Below are positions 17,884 through 25,033 of a stretch of 64,000 nt of DNA, in pieces. How positions within the stretch are numbered: the stretch's first letter is position 1; the number at the start of each line of letters is the position of its first letter. The translations under genes were made by a program, and so were the position numbers. Source of the stretch: Labrenzia sp. VG12 (GTDB lineage Bacteria > Pseudomonadota > Alphaproteobacteria > Rhizobiales > Stappiaceae); assembly GCF_002237595.1 (NCBI RefSeq), contig NZ_CP022529.1, positions 1,860,001-1,924,000 on the forward strand. The letters run 5' to 3'. The notes below the pieces were generated by a model. It searched no databases and was not told the DNA's origin. It was given only the letters and a program-made list of their open reading frames with translations.

Positions 17884-18151
17884 GCCCGGTCCCCTTTTTC
17901 GAAACAGTGGGATCGGTTTCGTTCTGCTTGGCCAGACGGTCTTGTGCTTCAGGTGCTTTCAAGGAACCTCCTGCTGCAGCACTGGAAAGAGAATCTTGTA
18001 ATGTTATTACATTACGATTCTTGTTCTTTGCAAGCACGTCCTTGAAGCGGTTCGGGCACATGGCCCGGGCCGCACGTTCGCTAAGGCTGCTGGTCGGTGG
18101 TCTCTTGCGAGCAGTGGTGAAAGAGGTCTGTCTTGTGTCTGTCCGGTTCAT
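17873..18151 (-). CDS. Possible small protein, unknown
   Basis: A 92-residue open frame between the riboswitch and DUF1636, starting at an ATG with GGAGGG six bases upstream (18157-18162) and ending 11 bases inside DUF1636. It is basic, rich in R, T, S and A (RAARAMCPNRFKDVLA), with no recognisable domain or helix signal. A Zur-like palindrome lies inside it at 17998-18015, so the region may be regulatory rather than coding. It overlaps another small frame, 18081-18224. Which, if either, is translated is open. Confidence 0.35.
   Translation of the reverse strand: MNRTDTRQTSFTTARKRPPTSSLSERAARAMCPNRFKDVLAKNKNRNVITLQDSLSSAAAGGSLKAPEAQDRLAKQNETDPTVSKKGTGHEH
17996..18017. promoter_or_regulatory. 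Zur-like palindrome upstream of DUF1636
   Basis: GTAATGTTATTACATTAC (17998-18015) is symmetric at 8 of 9 positions per half and differs by one base from a core ATGTTATAACAT that is typical of alphaproteobacterial Zur sites. It is about 115 bases before the DUF1636 start and could control a secondary promoter for the ABC genes. It lies inside a putative small ORF, so this is a candidate only. Confidence 0.5.
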
Positions 18152-18224
18152 ATCGCCCTCCGCGATTGCACGGGGGCTTGTCGAACCGAATGTCACTTGA
18201 GATCAGCAGATGCTGAATTGCCAT
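18081..18224 (-). CDS. Possible 47-residue leader peptide after the cobalamin riboswitch
   Basis: Begins MAIQHLLISSDIRFDKPP at the first ATG after the riboswitch (3' end near 18275), with a near-ideal site GGAGGAG about eight bases before the ATG. It ends QETTDQQP at a TAG. It overlaps the 17873-18151 frame in a different phase. B12 riboswitches often control translation of the next cistron, so a ribosome may enter here; the peptide itself has no known homologue that I recognise. Confidence 0.35.
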   Translation of the reverse strand: MAIQHLLISSDIRFDKPPCNRGGRYEPDRHKTDLFHHCSQETTDQQP

Positions 18225-18274
18225 GTCACTCGCTCCTCCGGAACACCCCGTCCGGGTTGAAGTTTCAGGTGAAA

Positions 18275-18450
18275 TGGCAGGTCTCCTGACTTGCGGGTCG
18301 CAGCTTGCCTGGTCCTTCCCGGGGGTCTCCCAGTGGCGCTTCCAGGGTCGCTCGCCGCTCACAGTTGCGGGGGCAGTCACGGATTTGGTGCCTGTTGGCT
18401 ACGCCTCACCGTGTTCCCTTTTAATTCCGATCCGGCTTCGGATTCGGAAA
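18275..18450 (-). promoter_or_regulatory. Cobalamin (AdoCbl) riboswitch
   Basis: On the minus strand the conserved blocks appear in order: AAAAGGGAACACGGTG, then TGCCCCCGCAACTGTGAGCG (the B12 box core), then GCCACTG, GGGAAGG and AAGTCAGGAGACCTGCC at the 3' end (18276-18293). A GC-rich hairpin precedes it. It controls the minus-strand DUF1636/ABC transporter operon. High cobalamin is expected to reduce expression. Confidence 0.93.
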
Positions 18451-18479
18451 CCATCCCTTTCTTGTGACCAACAAGGGTC

Positions 18480-19529
18480 TTGCTGTCAATCGGGATTACG
18501 ACCCGTGGTAGCGCAGAACGGACCGACGGCGGAGATCCCGCTGTTTGGCTGCCACTGGCCTTTGCTGCCCTGATGGGCCTGTCGATCCTCGTTTATGTCA
18601 TTCTGGACGGTTTTGACCTCGGCGTGGGCATTCTTTTTCCGCTTGCCGAAAAGCACGAACAGGACAGAATGGTGGCGGCCATTGGACCTTTCTGGGATGC
18701 AAACGAAACCTGGCTTGTGCTTGCGGTCGGACTTTTGCTCGTCGCGTTTCCCCTCGCCCACGGTACGGTGCTGACTGCGCTCTATTTGCCGGTTGCGGTC
18801 ATGTTGATCGGACTTATCCTGCGCGGCGTTGCCTTCGAGTTCCGCGCCAAAACGACCGGCAAACAGAAAACTCTTTGGGATCGTTCCTTCTACGTGGGCT
18901 CGCTTTCGGCCTCTCTTGCCCAGGGATACATGCTTGGCATTTACATCATGGGTTTGGAACAAACAGCCATCACAATGGCCTTTGGCGCACTGACTGCGCT
19001 TTGCCTGACCGCAGGCTATGGTCTGATCGGCGCCACCTGGCTGATCGTGAAAACCGACGGCCCTCTGCAAATCAAGGCCGTGTCCTGGGCGCGCCGCCGC
19101 CTTCTGGGTGTCCTCGTCGGACTATGCGCGGTGTCCGCGGCAAGTCCCCTGATCAGCGGCCGGATAATGGAAAAATGGTTTTCCTTTCCCTCGATTATCC
19201 TGCTTGCGCCGCTGCCGCTGATGTCCGGGCTCTTGATGGTTGTGCTCTGGATGGCTCTTAAACACTTGCCGGATCGGCTCGACCGGTGGAACTGGGTACC
19301 GTTCACCGCGTCTTCGTTGCTGTTTGTCCTGGCATTTGCCGGACTGGCCTATTCCTTCTATCCCTACGTGGTGCCAGAAAAACTGACCCTTTACGAAAGC
19401 GCCAGTGCACCGGAAAGCCTCTTCATCATCCTGCTTGGTGCGTTGATCGTTCTTCCGGTCATCATCGGCTACACGGTATTGGCCTATACGGTGTTTCGAG
19501 GCAAGGCGACGGATCTCAGCTATGATTGA
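18480..19529 (+). CDS. cydB: Cytochrome bd-type oxidase subunit II (CydB-like), orphan
   Basis: Eight to nine hydrophobic segments and family blocks are seen: VILDGFDLGVGILFPLA, IGPFWDANETWLVLAVGLL and LILRGVAFEFRAK. Subunit II supports the haem-bearing subunit I (CydA) in the quinol oxidase of the inner membrane. No cydA is found anywhere nearby. The normal N-terminus is not preceded by an ATG; only a TTG at 18480, or an internal ATG at 18573, is in frame. The residues before WLPLAFAAL are not family-like. The gene may be the remnant of a cydAB pair after deletion beside the riboswitch. Confidence 0.78.
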   Translation: MLSIGITTRGSAERTDGGDPAVWLPLAFAALMGLSILVYVILDGFDLGVGILFPLAEKHEQDRMVAAIGPFWDANETWLVLAVGLLLVAFPLAHGTVLTALYLPVAVMLIGLILRGVAFEFRAKTTGKQKTLWDRSFYVGSLSASLAQGYMLGIYIMGLEQTAITMAFGALTALCLTAGYGLIGATWLIVKTDGPLQIKAVSWARRRLLGVLVGLCAVSAASPLISGRIMEKWFSFPSIILLAPLPLMSGLLMVVLWMALKHLPDRLDRWNWVPFTASSLLFVLAFAGLAYSFYPYVVPEKLTLYESASAPESLFIILLGALIVLPVIIGYTVLAYTVFRGKATDLSYD

Positions 19530-19563
19530 TCATCGATCGGTCTTTTGGAAAGAGAATCCGTAT

Positions 19564-20187
19564 CTATCGAAGGCCCCCGAGACGCGCATTTAGAGGGATA
19601 TCAAAGGTGCAGGTCTTCCAATTGCGTTTGACGCGCGGGATGGCCTGCATCACATGCTTGAAGTTGGACGGAACATGTTCGTCCTTCATGTATTGCAAGG
19701 GCTGCAGCATGAAGGCTTGCGATTTCCAGATCATGCGCCAGCCGAAACCGCCCAGCACCTTCCCGTCAGCGTCGATCAATCGCCCCGTCTTGCGGTCGAA
19801 CCCATCTGTGTTGAGATCACTGAGCAACTCTCCGTACATCCGCATGGCATGATCGGAGCAGTTCGTTTCTTCGAGGTATTTGAGCTCTTCAACAAACGGA
19901 TGGCCATTTGCAAGCCATGCCAGCGTGGCCTCCGGATCAATCTCAAGACTGTTGATATTCGTTTCGGGTTTCGCAGTCTTGTTCTGGATCCGCTCGAAAA
20001 CCGACCCGTCAATTGTCGGTTCGACGGGTTGCGGTTCGAAGTAACCGGACAGGTCGAACGATTTCGTGTCGAAGGACAGCATCCCAGCGCCGATCATGAT
20101 CCAGATCCCGGCCACAAACCCAACGATTGAAATCAGAAAATAATCAAATACAGCTTTCAAAACACCAAACTCCATCGTCGAAAACAT
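19564..20187 (-). CDS. Hypothetical single-pass membrane protein
   Basis: A 207-residue protein (203 if the second ATG at 20175 is used). One hydrophobic segment near the N-terminus (FDYFLISIVGFVAGIWIMIG) is followed by a soluble domain with YLEETNCSDHAMRMYGELL and RMIWKSQAFMLQPLQYM. There is no recognised domain. It is convergent with cydB, 34 bases away. The open frame extends about 79 codons further upstream into low-complexity sequence, which I consider non-coding. No ribosome site is obvious. Confidence 0.6.
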   Translation of the reverse strand: MFSTMEFGVLKAVFDYFLISIVGFVAGIWIMIGAGMLSFDTKSFDLSGYFEPQPVEPTIDGSVFERIQNKTAKPETNINSLEIDPEATLAWLANGHPFVEELKYLEETNCSDHAMRMYGELLSDLNTDGFDRKTGRLIDADGKVLGGFGWRMIWKSQAFMLQPLQYMKDEHVPSNFKHVMQAIPRVKRNWKTCTFDIPLNARLGGLR

Positions 20188-20548
20188 CGATAAGGCACAA
20201 CTTTTAATACTCGGTAACCTCGCCCTTACAATTTTAGGAAACACAGGCAATGCACCCGAGCTTTGCGAACCTCGGTGGCCTCCTGCCGCGCCACACGCGC
20301 TGCCCGAAACCGGTTCCTGCACACGGCCGGGGCTCCTGATCCTTGACAAGCAACACCGCAGCCAAAAGACGATTCCGCGACACAAGACAACCGCAGGTAA
20401 AAACAGGCAAAATTTCGCCGGCAAAAGAATTGATTTTTAACTTTGCAAGGCAAAAAGCACGTTAGGAGCATTGGGAAATTCAGGATAGATTCATGACCTC
20501 AATGTCAAATCTCTACCAAGCCCAAGTGCCAATTGGAGTGCACCCCGT
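20188..20548. other. Intergenic region upstream of the COG2984 binding protein
   Basis: About 360 bases with no convincing gene. Near the right end GGCAAAA recurs three times (about 20405-20455) in an A-rich stretch, which may be a binding region. The upstream half is GC-rich without a recognisable element. Confidence 0.3.
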
Positions 20549-21502
20549 TTGTTGACCCGGCTGATATGTCTGCTTTTTGTGGCTTGCTCCCTTTTTGCGG
20601 GCAGCGCGAACGCTGAGAGCAAATCTATCCTGATGATCACCTGGCGAGGTCAGACCGACGCCGAATTCGGTTTCATTCAGCGGCTGAAAGACCTGGGTGT
20701 GGACGCCGAGTACGAGATCTTCGACGCCGCTCGCGACCAGAACAGGCTGGCCGGTTTTTTGCGGGAGAGCCGAGACAAACTGAAATCGAAGGATCTGATC
20801 TACACCTTCGGGACAACGGCGACGCAGACCGTCAAGAATTTCAATCCCGACGGTGTCCCGCATCTGTTCAACATCGTTGCCAATCCGGTGGGGGTCGGCA
20901 TTGCAGCGTCACATGGCTCTCCGGCCTTCGGCATTACCGGTGCCAAGATGGCGCTGTCCCCTGAAGTCAACATCCAGCTGCTTGAGCAACTTTACCCCTT
21001 CATGCGCATTGCCGTGTTGTTCGATCCGCGTGAAGACAATTCTGTCTCCGAACTCGACAAGATCACTGCGGTGAGCGAAGCGCTTGGCAAGGAAGTGCTT
21101 CGGCTGCGCCTGTCGCCCGATGCCAGGACAAGCAGGCTGCAGATTGATGCCCTGACACCGCAGCTCAAATCCGCCGACGTCATCTATGTCACGGCGGCAT
21201 CGTCCTTCATTGCCTATTTCGATCTCTTGAAGCAGATCCTTCCCCAGGATGTCGTCAGCATGGGATCCTCGACCGCCTATATCAACGAAGGCATTACGCT
21301 CGCATTCGGAACGGAATATCGCGAACGCGGCGAGGCCGCGGCTAACATGGCTGCCAGGATCCTCCAGGACGGCGTCTCCCCCAACGATCTCCCGATAGAT
21401 GAAATCGCTGCCAACGAAGCCACCCTCTACATCAACACCCACCATCAGTCCGTGCCGAAACTGCGTTTGAGCCGGACCAACAATCCGATCGTCCTGAAAT
21501 AG
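20549..21502 (+). CDS. COG2984 ABC transporter substrate-binding protein, orphan
   Basis: A 317-residue secreted protein of the ABC_sub_bind family. A signal peptide (about residues 1-22, ending NAES) precedes a two-lobe fold with FGTTATQTVKNF, PHLFNIVANPV and YVTAASSFIAYFDLL. The start is TTG at 20549 or 20552, with GGAG eleven bases before. Family members bind amino acids or tryptophan-like compounds and usually sit with a permease and ATPase; none is present here. A terminator hairpin follows. Confidence 0.85.
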   Translation: MLTRLICLLFVACSLFAGSANAESKSILMITWRGQTDAEFGFIQRLKDLGVDAEYEIFDAARDQNRLAGFLRESRDKLKSKDLIYTFGTTATQTVKNFNPDGVPHLFNIVANPVGVGIAASHGSPAFGITGAKMALSPEVNIQLLEQLYPFMRIAVLFDPREDNSVSELDKITAVSEALGKEVLRLRLSPDARTSRLQIDALTPQLKSADVIYVTAASSFIAYFDLLKQILPQDVVSMGSSTAYINEGITLAFGTEYRERGEAAANMAARILQDGVSPNDLPIDEIAANEATLYINTHHQSVPKLRLSRTNNPIVLK

Positions 21503-21520
21503 AACCTGAGCGGATCGGTT

Positions 21521-21570
21521 CGTCTGAAAAAAATCGCCTGATCGTTTTTTTCAAGACGAGGCGATTTTGT
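21521..21570 (+). terminator. Terminator with two alternative hairpins
   Basis: AAAATCGCC (21530-21538) pairs with GGCGATTTT (21560-21568), followed by TGTTTG. An alternative stem pairs CGTCTGAAAAAAA (21521-21533) with TTTTTTTCAAGACG (21545-21558) with one bulge. The two are mutually exclusive. Confidence 0.75.
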
Positions 21571-21636
21571 TTGTCACAGACTGGTGTCTGCCTCCGTCAA
21601 ACGGTGTGTAACGTTCAACAGGAACAGGACAGCTCA

Positions 21637-21939
21637 ATGACCAAACACACCGAAGTCTATGTCTACGAAATCAGCGATGAGAACATTCCGGCCTTTCTGG
21701 ACATCAAGGAAAAGCTGATTGCTGAGGCGCATTCGTTGCCGGGGCTGCTGGCCTCCGCCACCTACCGTTCAGCCGCGACCCCCAACCTCTTCATGGACAG
21801 AATGCACTGGCGCGATGCGGCGGCTGCAGAAGAAGGCAATCGCCTGTTCCAGTCCCTGCCCACGACACCGGCCTTCCTGGCACTGATGGCGGCGCCTCCG
21901 AAACTGGCTGGTCCTATGGACCTGATCGCAGGAGAGTAG
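21637..21939 (+). CDS. ABM/YgiN-like small protein paired with an ECF sigma factor
   Basis: A 100-residue alpha+beta protein of the antibiotic-biosynthesis-monooxygenase (dimeric alpha/beta barrel) type: TEVYVYEISDENIPAFLDIK followed by MHWRDAAAAEEGNRLFQSLP. The ATG at 21637 is used because an AGGAC site precedes it and the homology begins there. It ends four bases before the sigma-factor ATG, so they are almost certainly cotranscribed. It may detoxify or sense a quinone or small molecule; this is inference. Confidence 0.72.
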   Translation: MTKHTEVYVYEISDENIPAFLDIKEKLIAEAHSLPGLLASATYRSAATPNLFMDRMHWRDAAAAEEGNRLFQSLPTTPAFLALMAAPPKLAGPMDLIAGE

Positions 21940-21943
21940 TCTC

Positions 21944-22759
21944 ATGGGACGCCCGCTTGATCTGATTGACGACGCTCTGGTGAAGCGGGCGACCTCCGGT
22001 GACGCCGCCGCCCTGGAACGCATTCTGTCGCAGGCCATGCGGCCGGTCTACAATCTCGCCCTGCGCATGCTTCAGCGGCACGAAGACGCCGAGGATGCCA
22101 CCCAGGAGGTTCTCATCCGGCTGGCGACAAACCTGTCGACCTTTCGCGGCGACGCCCGGTTTTCGACCTGGGCCTGGACGATTGCCACCAGGTGCATTCT
22201 CGATTTTCGCGGCGGCAAGGCCCGGCAGGCCCCGATCAGCGCCGAAGGTTTCGCGTCGGACCTGCAAGAGGGGCTGGATGTGACCGCCACGGACAATCCG
22301 GAAACCGCACTGCTGGTCGCCCAGGTCAAGCTCGGCTGCTGCCGGGCCATGCTGCAGGTACTCGACGGCGACCATCGGCTGGCCTACGTCCTGGGCGAAA
22401 TCCTTGGCCTCGATCAATCGGAAGCCGCCGCCGCGCTCGGCCTGTCGCCAGCCAATTTCCGCAAGCGCCTGTCCCGGGCCCGGACAAAAATCCAGTCACT
22501 CCTGCGTGCCAGTTGTGGCATCGCCGCGCCCCAAAATGCCTGCCGATGCAGTCGGCGCGTCGCGCCGGCAACGCGTCTTGGAAGGCTGGACCCCAGGGAC
22601 ACCGTCGCACTGGACGTCCCGGCCTTGAGCCAAAAGATCGCGGCCCTCGACGAGCTTGAACGCACCGCCGCACTTTTTCAGGCAGATCCGGACACCACGA
22701 TCTCCGAACATCTCCTGCCCCGCATCACAGCGGTTTTCGCGAGTGGAACGCGGTCATAG
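21944..22759 (+). CDS. ECF-type RNA polymerase sigma factor with C-terminal cysteine extension
   Basis: A 271-residue sigma-70 family protein. Region 2 is at about residues 30-90 (HEDAEDATQEVLIRLATNL; FSTWAWTIATRCILDF) and region 4 at about 133-187 (GLDQSEAAAALGLSPANFRK). After region 4 an 84-residue tail begins with CGIAAPQNACRC (C191, C200, C202), typical of a sigma subgroup that has no separate anti-sigma factor next door. The cysteines could bind zinc or sense redox state. No membrane anti-sigma gene is adjacent; the preceding ABM protein is the only partner. Confidence 0.85.
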   Translation: MGRPLDLIDDALVKRATSGDAAALERILSQAMRPVYNLALRMLQRHEDAEDATQEVLIRLATNLSTFRGDARFSTWAWTIATRCILDFRGGKARQAPISAEGFASDLQEGLDVTATDNPETALLVAQVKLGCCRAMLQVLDGDHRLAYVLGEILGLDQSEAAAALGLSPANFRKRLSRARTKIQSLLRASCGIAAPQNACRCSRRVAPATRLGRLDPRDTVALDVPALSQKIAALDELERTAALFQADPDTTISEHLLPRITAVFASGTRS

Positions 22760-22824
22760 GCACGCGGGACTTTGACAGCCTGCGCCTCTTGCCATCGCCC
22801 CGCAAAGCGCCTACCTCCCAGTCC

Positions 22825-24909
22825 ATGAAACAGGATGCTTTTCCCCCGCGCGCCGAAGCGCGCCCCGCCACCTTTGAAACCCATGGCATCAAGCGGCAGG
22901 ACGATTATGCCTGGCTGCGCGCCGACAACTGGCAGGAGGTCATGCGTGACCCGTCGGTTCTCGACGCCGACATTCGTGCCTACCTGGAAGCGGAAAACGC
23001 CTACCAGGAAGCCCAGATGGCCCCGACCAAGGCGCTTCAGGAGCAACTCTTTGCCGAGCTGCGCGGCCGCATCAAGGAAGACGACAGTTCCGTCCCCTCT
23101 CCGGATGGCCCCTATGCCTATGGCCTGAGATTCGAGACCGGTGGCCAGCAGCCGATCTTTTTCCGCACCCCGCGGGACGGCGGCAAGGAAACCATTCTCC
23201 TGAACGGCGACCAGGAAGCCGAAGGCAAGGCCTATTTCAAATTCGGTGGGGTCAGCCAGGCGACCGGCCACAAGCTTCTGGCCTGGGCCTATGACGACAA
23301 GGGCTCGGAATATTACACGCTGCGCCTGCGCGATGCCGAAACCGGCAAGGATCTCGACGATACGATCGAGAACACGGGCGGCGGCGGAGTCTTTTCGTCA
23401 GACGACAAATATGTCTTCTACATCCGCCTGGATGCCAATCACCGGCCATCGAAGCTGTTCCGCCACGAGATCGGCACGGATCCGGCAAACGACGTGCTGG
23501 TCTTTGAGGAAAAGGATGCCGGCTTCTTCATGGGGGTCGGCAAGACCCAGTCGGGCGACACGATCATCATCGACATCCATGACCACGAAACCTCGGAAGT
23601 CTGGACCATCCCCGCTGATGAACCGACAGCCGCTCCAAAGCTGATCGCGGCGCGCGAAACCGGAGTTGAATACTCCGTCGACGATCACGGCGATCAGTTC
23701 TACATCCTGACCAACGCGGGCGATGCGGAAGACTTCAAGATCGTCACTGCACCGAAATCGGATCCGGGCCGGGACAACTGGACCGACCTGGTCGCCCACA
23801 AGCCGGGCTGCCTGATCCTCTCCCATTGTGTCTTCAAGACCTTCATGACCCGACTGGAGCGGGAGGACGGCCTGCCGCGCATCGTCATCCGCCGCCTGGC
23901 GGATAATGTCGAACACGAAATCGCCTTTGACGAAGAAGCCTATTCCCTCGGTCTCGGCGACGGCTATGAATTCGACACGACCACGATCCGCTTCACCTAT
24001 TCCTCGATGACAACCCCGTCGCAGACCTTCGACTACAATGTCGAAACGCGGGAAAGGGTGTTGCGCAAGGAACAGGAAGTGCCTTCCGGACACGAGGCGT
24101 CCGACTATGTCACGCGCCGGCTGATGGCGCCTGCGCCGGACGGGGAAACCGTGCCGGTGTCGCTGCTCTATCACAAGGACACCAGGCTCGACGGCTCCGC
24201 GCCGCTGCTGCTCTATGGCTACGGCTCTTACGGCATTACCATTCCGGCCAGCTTCAACACCAACTGCCTGTCCCTGGTCAATCGCGGCTTTGTCTATGCG
24301 ATTGCCCACATTCGTGGCGGCAAGGACAAGGGTTTCCGCTGGTACAAGGATGGCCGGCGCGAGCACAAGAAAAACACGTTCACCGACTTCATCGCCGCCG
24401 CCGATCATCTGGTCTCGGAGAAATTCACAGCTCATGACCGGATCGTCGCCCATGGTGGTTCGGCCGGCGGCATGCTGATGGGAGCGATCGCCAACATGGC
24501 ACCGGACAAGTTTGGCGGCATCATCGCCGAAGTGCCCTTTGTCGATGTCCTCGCCACAATGCTGGACGACACGCTGCCACTGACACCGCCGGAATGGCCG
24601 GAATGGGGCAATCCGATTGCCGACAAGACGGCCTATGACTACATCGCGTCCTATTCGCCTTACGACAATGTCGAGGCAAAGGACTATCCGGCAATCTTGG
24701 CGATCGCCGGCCTGACCGATCCACGTGTCACCTACTGGGAACCGGCCAAGTGGGTTGCCAAACTGCGTGCAACCAAGACCGGTGACAGCCTTCTGATGCT
24801 GACCACCAACATGGACGCCGGCCATGGCGGCGCGTCCGGACGGTTTGATCGTCTGAAGGAAGTCGCCCGCAATCAGGCCTTTGCCCTGATGGTGACCGGC
24901 AAGACCTGA
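22825..24909 (+). CDS. ptrB: S9A oligopeptidase B (prolyl oligopeptidase family)
   Basis: A 694-residue serine peptidase: an N-terminal beta-propeller (about residues 60-400) and a C-terminal alpha/beta-hydrolase domain. The catalytic triad is visible as Ser546 (HGGSAGGM), Asp632 (GLTDPRV) and His667 (DAGHGGASGRF). Oligopeptidase B cleaves short peptides after basic residues in the cytoplasm. No signal peptide is seen. The ATG at 22825 is used; an in-frame TTG 36 bases upstream adds only non-conserved residues. A terminator follows. Confidence 0.92.
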   Translation: MKQDAFPPRAEARPATFETHGIKRQDDYAWLRADNWQEVMRDPSVLDADIRAYLEAENAYQEAQMAPTKALQEQLFAELRGRIKEDDSSVPSPDGPYAYGLRFETGGQQPIFFRTPRDGGKETILLNGDQEAEGKAYFKFGGVSQATGHKLLAWAYDDKGSEYYTLRLRDAETGKDLDDTIENTGGGGVFSSDDKYVFYIRLDANHRPSKLFRHEIGTDPANDVLVFEEKDAGFFMGVGKTQSGDTIIIDIHDHETSEVWTIPADEPTAAPKLIAARETGVEYSVDDHGDQFYILTNAGDAEDFKIVTAPKSDPGRDNWTDLVAHKPGCLILSHCVFKTFMTRLEREDGLPRIVIRRLADNVEHEIAFDEEAYSLGLGDGYEFDTTTIRFTYSSMTTPSQTFDYNVETRERVLRKEQEVPSGHEASDYVTRRLMAPAPDGETVPVSLLYHKDTRLDGSAPLLLYGYGSYGITIPASFNTNCLSLVNRGFVYAIAHIRGGKDKGFRWYKDGRREHKKNTFTDFIAAADHLVSEKFTAHDRIVAHGGSAGGMLMGAIANMAPDKFGGIIAEVPFVDVLATMLDDTLPLTPPEWPEWGNPIADKTAYDYIASYSPYDNVEAKDYPAILAIAGLTDPRVTYWEPAKWVAKLRATKTGDSLLMLTTNMDAGHGGASGRFDRLKEVARNQAFALMVTGKT

Positions 24910-24938
24910 TCACCTTTCATCACGCGTTTTTGACAAGA

Positions 24939-24970
24939 GGACCGGGTCCGCATGCGGGCCCGGTATTTCT
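24939..24970 (+). terminator. Rho-independent terminator after ptrB
   Basis: ACCGGG-tc-CGCATGCG-gg-CCCGGT hairpin (about 24940-24964) followed by a T-rich tract, ATTTCTTTT. Confidence 0.75.
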
Positions 24971-25033
24971 TTTGCCCTGAAATGGCTTAGGCTGATTTCA
25001 AACCAAAAAGTCAAAACCACCAATGGGGATGTC

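Noticed and set aside
18262..18480. Riboswitch acting on cydB
   Set aside because: The conserved blocks read only on the minus strand, so it cannot control cydB, which is on the plus strand.
23398..24825. Long open frame on the minus strand opposite ptrB
   Set aside because: It is a shadow of the conserved oligopeptidase frame, which carries the intact catalytic triad.
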